Source: VAZQ01 sp045811525 (GTDB lineage Bacteria > Pseudomonadota > Alphaproteobacteria > Rhizobiales > Xanthobacteraceae). From it: 64,000 bases of DNA. The translations under genes and the position numbers were made by a program. Positions 17,067 through 26,300 of this stretch are shown here, piece by piece. Location of the stretch: NCBI GenBank assembly GCA_045811525.1, contig JBJMTV010000052.1, forward strand, positions 1 through 64,000. The letters run 5' to 3'. The notes under the pieces are model-generated. The model was not told the DNA's origin. It worked only from the letters and a program-made list of their open reading frames with translations, and did no database searches. The stretch's first letter is position 1, and every line of letters starts with the position of its first letter.

Positions 17067-18056
17067 ATGGCGCCACTCCAGCATCGCGCACTGCCGACCT
17101 CCGCCGACGTCGATGCGGCGGCCCAACGGCTGGCCGGCGTGGCCTTGCGCACGCCGCTGATTACATCGCCGGTGCTCGACGCCCTCACAGGCGCGCGCAT
17201 TTTCCTCAAGGCCGAGATTCTGCAGCGTACCGGCTCATTCAAATTTCGCGGCGCCTATAACAAGCTTTCGTGTATTCCGCCGACGGAGCGCGCCGGCGGT
17301 GTGGTGGCCTTCTCATCGGGCAATCACGCGCAGGGGGTGGCGGCGGCGGCGCAGCTCCTCGGCATGCCTGCGCTCATCGTCATGCCGTCCGATGCGCCGC
17401 GTCCCAAGCGCGAGCGCACGGCGGCACTCGGGGCCGAGGTGGTCCTCTACGATCGTATGCGCGAGGATCGCGCGGCCATTGCGCGCGACCTTGCCGAGCA
17501 GCGCGGCGCTGCCCTGGTTCCACCTTACGACGATGCTCTGGTGATCGCGGGACAGGGCACCGTCGGTCGCGAGATCGCCGAGGATCTCGCGGCACAGGGT
17601 CTTGCGCCGGATCTGGTCGCGGTGACCGCCTCCGGCGGCGGCCTCACCGCCGGAATTGCGCTCGCGCTCAAGGCGCGTGTGCCGCAGGCGCGGATCTATA
17701 CCGTCGAGCCGCAGGGTTTCGATGACCACGCGCGTTCATTCCGCAGCGGCAAGCGCGAGCGAAACAGCGCGCTGACCGGCACCATCTGCGACGCCCTCAT
17801 GGCGCAGACGCCGGGAGAGCTCACTTTCGAGATCAACCGCACTCTGGTCGGGGAAGGAGCGGCCGTCAGCGACGAGGAGGTCGCCGCTGCGGTGGCATTT
17901 GCGTTCCGCGAGCTCAAGCTTGTAGTGGAGCCAGGTGGGGCCGTGGCACTCGCCGCATTGCTCGCCGGCAAGATCGATGTGAAGGGCAAGGTTGCCGTCG
18001 CCGTGCTCTCCGGCGGCAATGTCGATCCGGAGCTGTTCTATCGGCTAGTGTCCTGA
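17067..18056 (+). CDS. PLP-dependent threonine/serine dehydratase-like enzyme
   Basis: 329 aa from ATG 17067; a TTG at 17028 is in frame but unsupported. The PLP lysine is K59 in G-S-F-K-F-R-G-A, followed by S-S-G-N-H-A-Q-G and the phosphate loop S-G-G-G-L-T-A-G, all fold-type II signatures. It lacks the C-terminal regulatory ACT domain of biosynthetic IlvA, so it resembles catabolic threonine dehydratase or serine/threonine racemase-like enzymes. Cytoplasmic deamination of L-threonine or serine is likely. The last codons and the stop lie inside a paired-hairpin repeat element. Confidence 0.88.
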   Translation: MAPLQHRALPTSADVDAAAQRLAGVALRTPLITSPVLDALTGARIFLKAEILQRTGSFKFRGAYNKLSCIPPTERAGGVVAFSSGNHAQGVAAAAQLLGMPALIVMPSDAPRPKRERTAALGAEVVLYDRMREDRAAIARDLAEQRGAALVPPYDDALVIAGQGTVGREIAEDLAAQGLAPDLVAVTASGGGLTAGIALALKARVPQARIYTVEPQGFDDHARSFRSGKRERNSALTGTICDALMAQTPGELTFEINRTLVGEGAAVSDEEVAAAVAFAFRELKLVVEPGGAVALAALLAGKIDVKGKVAVAVLSGGNVDPELFYRLVS

Positions 18057-18209
18057 TCCGAAGTTCGCATGATTGTGCGGCACCGTAGTTTGCGAACTTC
18101 GGATCTAAGGACACTAGCAAATCTATTCATTCCAGTGTGGCTTTGGTTCAGAAGTCCGCATGACGAACTCGCGGCAAGATTGATGCGGACTTCTGAACCG
18201 CCACACTGG
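18044..18209 (+). repeat. Paired-hairpin mobile-like element, copy 1
   Basis: Two adjacent near-perfect hairpins. Hairpin A (18044-18118) has arms GCTAGTGTCC ... GGACACTAGC with inner GATCCGAAGTTCGCA-type pairing. Hairpin B (18132-18209) has arms CCAGTGTGG ... CCACACTGG with inner GGTTCAGAAGTCCGCAT pairing. The loops are conserved with the inverted copy at 44491-44657, so the whole unit, not just the stems, is duplicated. The dehydratase stop lies within arm A. It looks like a non-autonomous MITE- or REP-like element; no transposase gene is near. Confidence 0.85.
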
Positions 18210-18227
18210 TGGCATAGGCGACGGGGC

Positions 18228-19406
18228 GTGGCAGGCGGCGCCGCGCGAGCGGAACCACTCGCCGCTGCGGCAACGCTCTCCCGCCGGCTTGCAGCGTTCT
18301 ACGCGGCGGTCTTCGGCACGCTCGGTGTGCAGCTCCCATTCCTTCCGGTCTGGCTCGCCGCGAAAGGACTTGATACTGCGCTGATAGGCATGGTGCTGGG
18401 CGTGCCTATGGCGGTGCGCGTCTTCGCCATTCCGCTCGCGGCGCGGCAGGCCGATCGCAACAACGCGCTGCGCGCCATACTGGTGATGGCGGCGACCAGC
18501 ACCGTCCTGGCCTATGCCGTGCTGGCGCTGACCGACGGCGCGCTCGCGATTGCCGTGGCATTTGCGCTGGTCGCGCTCTGCTCGAGCCCACTCATGCCGC
18601 TCGCCGATGCTTACGCCTTGCGTGGCCTTCGCAGCGGGGATTATGGCCCGGTGCGGCTTTGGGGATCGGCGGCTTTCATTGTCGGCAGCCTGGGCGCCGG
18701 CCTCGTCCTCGATGTGATCGAGCCGCGCAATCTCATCTGGCTGATCGTGGCGGCGAGCGTGCTCACTGCGGCAGCGGCGGTCACCTTGTCACCGCTCAGT
18801 GCAGACACGGGCAAGCCCCGCGCTTCCAGCGGCGGCGCGGCGGCGCTGCTACGCGACCCTGCTTTCCTGGCCTTGTGTCTTGCCGCGAGCCTCATTCAGG
18901 CAAGCCATGCCGTCTACTACGCGTTTTCCGCATTGCAGTGGCAAGCCGCCGGGCTCGGTGGAGGCTCCATCGGGCTTCTATGGGCGCTGGGGGTGGTTGC
19001 GGAGATCGTGTTGTTTGCCCTCTCGTGGCGTCTTTCGCTCGGCCCGAGCACCTGGCTCATCGCCGGGGCGGCGGGCGCCGCGACGCGCTGGTGCATGATG
19101 GCGCTTGATCCGCCTGCGCTCGCCTTGCCCCTGCTGCAGTGCCTGCACGGGCTATCGTTCGGGGCAACTCACCTCGGCACCTTCAGCTTCATTGCCCGGC
19201 ATGCGCCCGCACAAGCTGTGGCGACGGCGCAAGGGAGCGTGTCCGTGGTCAGCGGGCTCGGCATGGCCGCGTTCATGAGCATTGCCGGCGGCTTATACGC
19301 GCACTCCGCAGCGCTGGCCTATGCTGTCATGGCGCTCGCATCGGTACTGGGCGCCGCATGCGTGTGGGCGGCGCAGGCGCTCGCCGATCGGCATGCCGGC
19401 CGATGA
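18228..19406 (+). CDS. MFS transporter, 12 TM (nucleoside/PPP-type)
   Basis: 392 aa from GTG 18228. The frame is open back to 18069, but that upstream part is encoded by the paired-hairpin element and matches a meaningless translation of its second copy, so it is not counted. Twelve hydrophobic segments begin at about residue 20. The Y-A-A-V-F-G-T-L-G-V-Q-L-P-F-L-P-V-W-L start and G-x-V-R-L-W-G-S-A-A-F-I motif resemble HcaT/NupG-like MFS proteins (phenylpropionate or nucleoside permeases). The substrate is unknown. The start codon is uncertain because of the insertion. Confidence 0.82.
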   Translation: MAGGAARAEPLAAAATLSRRLAAFYAAVFGTLGVQLPFLPVWLAAKGLDTALIGMVLGVPMAVRVFAIPLAARQADRNNALRAILVMAATSTVLAYAVLALTDGALAIAVAFALVALCSSPLMPLADAYALRGLRSGDYGPVRLWGSAAFIVGSLGAGLVLDVIEPRNLIWLIVAASVLTAAAAVTLSPLSADTGKPRASSGGAAALLRDPAFLALCLAASLIQASHAVYYAFSALQWQAAGLGGGSIGLLWALGVVAEIVLFALSWRLSLGPSTWLIAGAAGAATRWCMMALDPPALALPLLQCLHGLSFGATHLGTFSFIARHAPAQAVATAQGSVSVVSGLGMAAFMSIAGGLYAHSAALAYAVMALASVLGAACVWAAQALADRHAGR

Positions 19407-19411
19407 ACGGC

Positions 19412-19840
19412 TCAGTCGCAGTTGGGGTACATCGAGGCGAGCTCGCGCCCCGTCAGATACATCATCTTCGGCGACAGTCCGCCGCGACGCGAAATCCAGG
19501 TGCGGACTTCCGTGGGATAGATATCCATCAGCAGCTTGGTCGCTGACGCGCTGGTCACAGGCTCTCCGTTCTCGCCAGGATGCCATGCGGCGTGAAAGCC
19601 GAGGCGCGCCTTGGAGGTCACGCAGATGCGGTCGCGCGGAATGACGCCAAGAACCATGGTGCACGCAGAGAGGCAGGGACCGTCAATAATCACGCGCTCG
19701 CCTGAGCTACGCAGCGCAACCAGGTTTTCGAGGTAGGGGCCGATCTGGCCGCCGGTATCGGCTTTGATCCGAACCGCTGCATGTGCGCTCGAAAGCCCGA
19801 GCGCCAGGAGGATGCCGGCCACAGCCGCAGCAATTTTCAT
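19412..19840 (-). CDS. Small periplasmic ClpP/crotonase-like protein
   Basis: 142 aa with a clear signal peptide (cut after S-S-A-H-A-A, about residue 22). The core I-I-D-G-P-C-L-S-A-C-T-M-V-L resembles the nucleophile turn of ClpP/Sohlenius-type serine proteases (S within G-x-C-x-S-A-C), and G-F-H-A-A-W supplies a histidine. Similar small secreted proteins occur in Bradyrhizobiaceae without assigned function. It ends 6 bp from the convergent MFS stop. A peptidase role is inference; the protein is shorter than true ClpP (about 190 aa). Confidence 0.65.
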   Translation of the reverse strand: MKIAAAVAGILLALGLSSAHAAVRIKADTGGQIGPYLENLVALRSSGERVIIDGPCLSACTMVLGVIPRDRICVTSKARLGFHAAWHPGENGEPVTSASATKLLMDIYPTEVRTWISRRGGLSPKMMYLTGRELASMYPNCD

Positions 19841-20073
19841 GCTTCCCCGCTCCGTGCTCCCCGGCGCGCGCCGCGAGCCGCGCGCCGCCCTCGACTCATT
19901 TGTTGAAAAAAATTGTGGGATAAATGTGAAGTCTTGGCCGGAGAGAGAGGAGAGGGAGGAGGGGGGCGCTCAGGCTGCTTTTATCGGTGTCATCTTGCTG
20001 GTCCCGCCCCCCGCGCGCCCTTGCGTTGCCAAACCGCCGGGGCGATCCGCCGGTCATTCCCATGTGAAACCGG

Positions 20074-21039
20074 TCATTCCATCTGAAAAGACACGGCTTT
20101 CACGATCGGCCCCCATTTCTGCTGTTGCTCGCTAAAGAGCGCGGCAAACTCCTGCGCCGATCCGCCCTTCGGCGTGAAGCCGACCTTGATCATGGCGGTG
20201 GTCAATTCGGAGGATTTCAGACACTCATTGACCTCGCTGTTGAGGCGCATGACGACCTCGGACGGGGTACCAGCGGGCCCGATGAAGCCGTAATAGGTCA
20301 CGGTCGTCATGGTGGGGAGGCCGCTCTCGATCATGGTCGGCACCTCGGGCAGCTCCGGAGCCCGGCTTGGACCGGTGATCGCCAGCGCTTTGAGCTTGCC
20401 CGCGCGCACCTGCGGGACCAGCGTGGCGAGGGTGCCAAAGTTCAGGTGCACATGACCGCCGAGCATGTCGGTGACGGCCTGCGTGCCGCCCTTGTAGGGG
20501 ATGTTGGCGATGGCGGTGCCCGTTTCGAGCTTGAACAGCTCGCCCACGAGGTGGGGAAACGTGCCCTGGCCGAAACCGAAATTGAGCTTGCCGGGGTTCG
20601 CCTTGGCATAGGCGACAAGCTCCTGCACCGAGCTCGCGGGCACGTCCGCGGCAACCACCAAGACGAGAAAGGTGCTGCCGACAGCGACAATGGGGACGAA
20701 CTCGCCGATTGGGTCGAAGGTGATGCCTTTGCTGATCAGTGGAGCGATCACGTGCGTCGGGGTGTTGCTAAAGAGAAGCGTGTGACCCTCGGGCTCGGCG
20801 CTCAGCACGGCCTTGGCACCGATGGTGGTGCCGCCTCCCGGGCGTGCCTCCACCACCACCGGCTGCCCCAATCGCGCGGCAAGAGGCGGCGCAATGAGGC
20901 GCGCGAGGACATCGTTGGGGGAGCCCGGCGCGTAGGGCATGATGACTTTGATCGGCTTCCCCGGATAGCCGGGCGCAGCGCGGGCCGCGCCGGTGGCGAA
21001 ACCGAGCGCCCCCGCAATCATCTGCCGCCTGCTCAGCAT
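20074..21039 (-). CDS. Bug/TctC family solute-binding protein
   Basis: 321 aa. An N-terminal L-S-R-R-Q-M-I leader (possible Tat signal) with A-R-A-A cleavage is followed by Y-P-G-K-P-I-K-V-I-M-P-Y-A-P-G-S, R-P-G-G-G and the E-G-H-T-L-L variant of P-D-G-Y-T-L-L. The usual G-G in the first ligand loop is changed to P-G-S-P-N-D, which may alter specificity. It lies about 100 bp downstream of the dipeptide epimerase gene on the same strand, so the two are probably co-transcribed. No TctAB partners are nearby. Confidence 0.88.
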   Translation of the reverse strand: MLSRRQMIAGALGFATGAARAAPGYPGKPIKVIMPYAPGSPNDVLARLIAPPLAARLGQPVVVEARPGGGTTIGAKAVLSAEPEGHTLLFSNTPTHVIAPLISKGITFDPIGEFVPIVAVGSTFLVLVVAADVPASSVQELVAYAKANPGKLNFGFGQGTFPHLVGELFKLETGTAIANIPYKGGTQAVTDMLGGHVHLNFGTLATLVPQVRAGKLKALAITGPSRAPELPEVPTMIESGLPTMTTVTYYGFIGPAGTPSEVVMRLNSEVNECLKSSELTTAMIKVGFTPKGGSAQEFAALFSEQQQKWGPIVKAVSFQME

Positions 21040-21137
21040 GGTGTCTTCACCTTCGTCCTCCTCGCAACGAGAAATACTACCGCTTCATCTAGTCGCGAGA
21101 TCCCCGGTGCTCCAGCCATGCACGCCCGCCCGCGCGT

Positions 21138-22124
21138 TCAGCCCCACAAGGCCGGCGTCGACGGATGCACAAGGCTCCCTTGGTAGAGCAGGCCATGCGG
21201 CCGGTCGTGCGCCAGCAGGAGCGCGCCATCGAGGTCGACAACGCGCGCGCGCTGCGCCACCAGCATCGCCGGTGCCATCGACAGCGATGTCGCCACCATG
21301 CAGCCGACCATGAGCTCAAAGCCGAGCTTCTCCGCTGCATCGGCCATGGCAAGCGCTTCGGTCAATCCGCCGGCTTTGTCGAGCTTGATGTTTACCGCGT
21401 CATACTTGCCCACCAGCGGCGCAAGCGATTTCACATCATGGACGCTCTCGTCGGCGCACACCGGCACGGGATGCGGGAACTGCGCGAGAATGTCGTCGTC
21501 AGCAGCCGGCAACGGCTGCTCGACCAGGGTCACGTTGGCGCGCGCACAAGCCTCGAGCTTGGTGCTGAGATCCGCGGGGCTCCAGGCCTCATTGGCATCG
21601 ATGATCAGCTCACAATGCGGTGCGGCGTCGCGCACAGCAGCGATACGCTCGAGATCACCTTCTCCCCCGAGCTTCACTTTCAAGAGAGCGTGCTCGCGCG
21701 CCAGCGCCGCCGCCTGCGCCATGGCCTCGGGGGAGCCGAGCGAGATCGTGAAAGCCGTGACAAGCGGCTTCGGCTCCTCGAGCCGTGCAAGCTGGTATGC
21801 CGGCCGGCCGGCGCGTTTCACGGCAAGGTCCCAGAACGCGCAGTCGAGTGCGTTCCGGGCGGCTCCCGCCGGCATCGCCTCTTGCAGAGCCTCACGTTCG
21901 AGACCGCGTGCGAGCGCCGGACCCATCGCCTCGAGCGTGGCGGCGACCCCCTCTATGCTTTCTCCGTAGCGTGCATAGGGGACGCACTCGCCGCGACCAC
22001 GCGCCCAGCCGTCGCTGAGCTCGACAGTGATCACCTCCGCTTCGGTCTTGCGGCCGCGGCTTATGGTAAAGCCGCCGGCAATAGGCCAGCGCTCCACCTG
22101 CACCTTCAGAGCGAGAGACGTCAT
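21138..22124 (-). CDS. L-Ala-D/L-Glu (dipeptide) epimerase, enolase superfamily
   Basis: 328 aa from ATG 22124. Muconate-lactonizing subgroup signatures: the catalytic K-x-K in L-L-K-V-K-L-G, metal ligands D in I-I-D-A-N-E-A-W, E in V-E-Q-P-L and D in A-D-E-S, and the second lysine in N-I-K-L-D-K-A-G-G. The R-G-x-x-x capping-loop pattern and C-V-P-Y-x-R-Y-G-E-S match YcjG-type epimerases that recycle murein peptides. It is probably transcribed with the Bug protein downstream, so that protein may import a related peptide or acidic amino-acid derivative (inference). Confidence 0.85.
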   Translation of the reverse strand: MTSLALKVQVERWPIAGGFTISRGRKTEAEVITVELSDGWARGRGECVPYARYGESIEGVAATLEAMGPALARGLEREALQEAMPAGAARNALDCAFWDLAVKRAGRPAYQLARLEEPKPLVTAFTISLGSPEAMAQAAALAREHALLKVKLGGEGDLERIAAVRDAAPHCELIIDANEAWSPADLSTKLEACARANVTLVEQPLPAADDDILAQFPHPVPVCADESVHDVKSLAPLVGKYDAVNIKLDKAGGLTEALAMADAAEKLGFELMVGCMVATSLSMAPAMLVAQRARVVDLDGALLLAHDRPHGLLYQGSLVHPSTPALWG

Positions 22125-22163
22125 GGTGCCAATCCGGCTCGCGCCGGGCCGGATCCCCTGTTG

Positions 22164-22197
22164 CGCAGCGCGCATTGCGCGCCTTGCGCGCGCTGCG
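22164..22197. promoter_or_regulatory. Inverted repeat in the divergent epimerase/binding-protein promoter region
   Basis: CGCAGCGCGCA (22164-22174) and TGCGCGCGCTGCG (22185-22197) form a strong GC-only dyad in the 125 bp between the two divergent starts (22124 leftward, 22250 rightward). It could be an operator or an attenuator-like hairpin. No adjacent regulator gene is present. Confidence 0.35.
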
Positions 22198-22249
22198 TTA
22201 GAAGCGCTGCGCCACCGGTCATGCCAGGGCAAGAAAGAGGACAAGAGAG

Positions 22250-23293
22250 ATGCTGCGACACGCCAGGCGCGTTCTCATCGTCGCAATTTCCATCACGGCA
22301 ATATGCGTGGGACCGGTAACTGCACAAGGAGCCGATCCGGCTACGGTCTACCTCTACAAGGGAGCCGACCGCGCAGAACGGCTCGCGGCCAAGGCGCGCG
22401 AGGAGGGCACTCTCACGCTTTATACCTCGATGGCTACCACGGAATCAGGGCCCGTCGCAGCCGCGTTCGAGAAAAAACATGGTGTGAAGGTGCAGCTCTG
22501 GCGGGCGCTGAGCGAGAATGTTCTGCAACGTACCTTGACCGAAGTGAGCAGCGGTCGCCGTGGCGTTGATGTCATCGAGACCAATGCACCCGAGGTGGAA
22601 GCGCTCGCGCGCGAGCAGGCGGTAGCCGAGTTCGACACGCCCTATGCGGCGGATCTGCCGCCCTGGGCTATTCCTTCGCATCACCGCTGGCTGAGCGACC
22701 GCGCGAACCTTTGGGTGACGGGTTACAACACAGGACGGATCAAACGCGAGGATTTGCCTGCGGCTCTCGAGGGCTTCATCGATCCGAAATGGAACGCGCG
22801 GCTGGCACTCGAGGCGACCGACAGCGACTGGATGTACGGGGTCATCGCCTTCATGGGCGAGGAGCGCGGGCTCGACTTCTTCCGCAAGCTCGCCGCGCTG
22901 AAGCCGCAGATGCGCAAGGGCCACATATTGGTGGCGCAGCTCGTTGCCGCGGGCGAGCTGGTCGTCTCTCCGACCATCTACAGCGGCAACGCCGATTCCA
23001 TCAAAGCGAAAGGCGGCCCGATTGATTGGCTACCGATGGAGCCGTTGGTCGGCCGGCCGCAAGGCGTCGCCTTGGCCAGGAATGCACCGCATCCGCATGC
23101 GGCGCTCCTGTTCGCGGATTTTCTGCTGTCGGAAGATGGGCAGAAGCTCCTCGCCGATATGGGCCGCAATCCCGCGAGCCGCAAAGCGTCTACCCTGCTC
23201 GACCGCTATCGCCACAGCATGGTCGACCCGATCACATGGCTCGACCAGGCCGCGCGATGGGAGAAGGTATGGAAGGACCTGTTCCTGAAGTAG
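22250..23293 (+). CDS. ABC transporter extracellular solute-binding protein (iron/Fbp-type)
   Basis: 347 aa. A signal peptide of about 25 residues ends V-T-A-Q-G. The mature part starts with A-K-x-E-G-T-L-T-L-Y-T-S, then F-x-K-K-H-G-V-K-V and a central R-G-V-D-V-I-E-T-N, the layout of class-II periplasmic iron or spermidine/phosphonate-type binding proteins. The C-terminal D-x-x-L-S-E-D-G-Q-K-L-L motif is common to Fbp/AfuA relatives. No permease or ATPase genes follow, so it is an orphan here. It is divergent from the epimerase, and a stem-loop terminator lies just after its stop. Confidence 0.85.
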   Translation: MLRHARRVLIVAISITAICVGPVTAQGADPATVYLYKGADRAERLAAKAREEGTLTLYTSMATTESGPVAAAFEKKHGVKVQLWRALSENVLQRTLTEVSSGRRGVDVIETNAPEVEALAREQAVAEFDTPYAADLPPWAIPSHHRWLSDRANLWVTGYNTGRIKREDLPAALEGFIDPKWNARLALEATDSDWMYGVIAFMGEERGLDFFRKLAALKPQMRKGHILVAQLVAAGELVVSPTIYSGNADSIKAKGGPIDWLPMEPLVGRPQGVALARNAPHPHAALLFADFLLSEDGQKLLADMGRNPASRKASTLLDRYRHSMVDPITWLDQAARWEKVWKDLFLK

Positions 23294-23322
23294 GTCTCGA
23301 TCACCCCGGGCCCAAAACGAAA

Positions 23323-23344
23323 GGGCGCGCCAGTTGGCGCGCCC
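23323..23344. terminator. Stem-loop terminator between convergent genes
   Basis: GGGCGCGCC (23323-23331), loop AGTT, GGCGCGCCC (23336-23344): a perfect 9-bp GC stem between the stops of the binding-protein gene (+) and the large coiled-coil gene (-). On the plus side GTCCGTGTTT follows; on the minus side TTTCGTTTTG. It could serve both strands. Confidence 0.65.
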
Positions 23345-23386
23345 GTCCGTGTTTCCCGACCGTCTTAAAACTTCTGGTGTGATGCC

Positions 23387-26300
23387 TCAGTCGAAGCGGC
23401 CGGCGGCATGCGCGAGCATGGTATACACCTTGCCCGTCTCTGACGTGAGGTAGGTGCGCGCCACCACCTGGCCGCGATCGTCGCGCGAGACCTCCTCGAG
23501 GAGCCGCTCGAACTCGCCGATATAGCGGTCCACCGTGCGCATGAAGTCACGGTCGCCGCGGTATTTTCGGCGAATCTCGTCGAACGCCTTCTGCCCCTGC
23601 ATGGTGTAGAGCTTGCGCGTGAACACGTTGCGCTCGCCGCGCTTGTAGCGGTCCCACAGGTCGGCGGCTGCGTCGTGGTCGATCATGCGGGCGATATCCA
23701 CTGCGAGCGTGTCGAGCGAGTCGATGCCGGGGGCCGCCGGCTCTGCGTCGGCACCGGACGCCGGGTCGCGGTCAGGGGAGGCGTCAGGGCGGGTACCACT
23801 CCCGTCGCGCGCGCCGTTGCGCGCGAGCGGCTCGGCATCCTGCGACGCACGCGTGAGCAGCTCGGAAAGCCAGCCTGAGCGGCCAGCGCCGCCGGCCTGC
23901 CCGGGGCTGAGCGAAGGGGCGTCCGCACGGCGCGCCGGGATCACGGGCGCAGCCACGCCGGTGATATCGCCGCGTGCGCGCGCCGGCTCGGGTCGCGCGC
24001 CCCCATTGCTGGCGGGTGGCGGCGCCTCATCTCGTGGCGTGCCGCGGCGGCCGGGGCCCTCGATCGCTTCCGCCCGACGCACCGGCGGCTCGATGGCATC
24101 GAGCCCGCGGCCATGGCGTGCCACGATGCGGTTGAGTTCGGCGAGCGCCTCGATCTGGTCGACGATGACGCGCCGCATCTGCGCCGCGCTGTCTGCTGTT
24201 TCCTGCGGCAGCTCGAGAATGCCACGGCGCAGCTCGGCACGCGTGTCCTCGAGTTCGCGCTGCATCTCGGCGGTCATCCGCTTGAGCCCTTCCAGCACGT
24301 CGGAAAACCGTTGCGCAGCCTGCGCGAACGTCTCCTCGGATTGCTGGCTAACGCGCGAGAACATGGCGTTCGCGCCCTCCGTGGTCTGCTCGTAGAGGCC
24401 CTGCATGGCATCGGCCATGCGCTTGCGCTCCTCCTCCGCATTGCTGCGGATGGTGTCGAAGCTTTCGCCGATCGCGCGCGCGCCGGTGGTGGTGGCCTCG
24501 GCGGTAAGACGGGCAATCTCGCGCGCCCGCTCCGCTGCGCCCTCCAGCGACTGGTCCAGCACCGTGTTGAAGCGCGTTAGCCGCTGCTCGAGGTCGTTGC
24601 CCTTGTTGTCGAGCGTGGCGATCAGCTGCTCAAGTGTGGCACGGCGCTCTCCGAGCGTGCCTTCGGTGCGACGGTTGCTGGTGTCGATCAGCGCCACCGC
24701 CTCGGCGAGCGAGCGGCCATGCGCATCGAACTGGGTGGCGAGCTGGGAGAGATCGCTCAAGGTCTGCGTGGCCATGCTTTGGAAGCTCGCCACGTTGCGC
24801 TCGACATCGCTGTTGGCGGCGCCGGTCTTGTGCGCCACCTCGTTCATGGCGGCGACGAAGTCGGAGACGCGCGTCACCAGGGTATTCTCGATCTCGCCCA
24901 TATTCTCGTGGGCGCCGCTCAACACCTCCTGCAGGAGTATGTTCGCCTCGCGCAGGCGCTCGAACAACGCAGTGGTGTCGGAGCGCAGCAGGTTTTGCGT
25001 CTCCAGGATCTCGGAGACCGCCGACGATGCGGTCTGTTTCGACTGCTCGACGGCCGCGTGGGTGCTCTCCTGCAGGTCGCGCAGCACCTTGCCGATGGTT
25101 TTGGCCGCGCCCTGCGTCGCCATCTCCGCGGTCTCACGCAGCTCCTTGACCGAGCGGCCGACCGCTTCGCTCGTCGTCTGCGTGGCGGAGCTGTGGCTTG
25201 ACTGCAGCTCCTTGAGCGCCTGGTTGATGGAGGTCGTGCCGCTCTCGCTCGCCTCATTGATCAGCCGGGCGATGTGCTCGCTATTGTCCATCATCGTCTG
25301 GGTGAAGTTGAAGCCTTTCGCCTCGATCGCCTTCACCGCGTGGTCGGTGACGCGACTGACCTCGCTGGAGAACTCCTGGCTCTTGGAGGAGAGTGCCGCA
25401 AGCAGCCCGCTCGACTTCTCGTCGACGATCTGCGTCATCTCGGCGGCACGCAGCCTGACCGCGGTCGAAATCTCCTCCGCCTTGCCGACGACGTTGCGCG
25501 CCACCTCCGCGCTCACCGACAGCAATGTACGCTCCACCTCGCTGGCGTTCTGCTTGAGCACATTGCTGACGCCCGTCGACATGCCATTCAGCGTGCGCTC
25601 GGCATCGTGCGCACTGGCGCGGATCGCTGCCGTGGTCGTGCTGGCAAGCTGGGTGAGCGAGCGCTCGGCCTCGGTCGAGTTCGTCTTCACAGCCTCACTG
25701 AGCTGCTCGATGCGCCCGCCGATCAGCCCGACTGTCGAGGTCGCCAGGTTGCTCAGCGAACGCTCGGCCTCGCTGGTATTCGTCTTGATGGCAGTGTTGA
25801 GCTGCTCGACCCGCGTTCCGATCGTCTCGGTCGAGCTCGTAGTCAACTGCTCGAGCAGCCGGGCCGCCTCGCTTGCCGTGGTCCTGATCGCGCTGCTCAG
25901 ATTGTCGGTGCGCGTGGCGAGGAGGTCGGCGGCCGACTGGCTGCGCGCCTCGATCTCCTTCGTTACCGTCTCGGCACGCCCGAGCAACAGCTCCTCGAAA
26001 CGACCGATGCGGGTATCGAGGTTCTCCGCCACCTCCATTGCCTTGACACCGAGCGTCTTGTCGATCTCGTCGATCTTGCCGCCGATGCTCTCGGCGAGCT
26101 TGGCACCACGCACATTGATGACGGTGGTCACATCGGCGATGCGCTTGTCGAGTGCGCCGACGACCTCCTTGCCGCCCTCCGCCATGGTCTTCGCTACGTC
26201 CATGACGCGCGAGCCAAGCGCCTCGTTCAAGGTCTGCGTGCGCGTCTCGAGGGCGTCGCGGAAGCGCGTGAATTGCTGATCGAGGCTCGCGGTGACCTCG

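Noticed and set aside
18069..18227. N-terminal extension of the MFS protein from an ATG at 18069
   Set aside because: This part is a translation of the paired-hairpin element; the second copy at 44.5 kb encodes the same peptide motif in a non-coding setting.
20125..21186. Plus-strand frame opposite the Bug gene at 20.1-21.0 kb
   Set aside because: Antisense of a clear Bug gene; rich in His/Gly/Arg with no domain.
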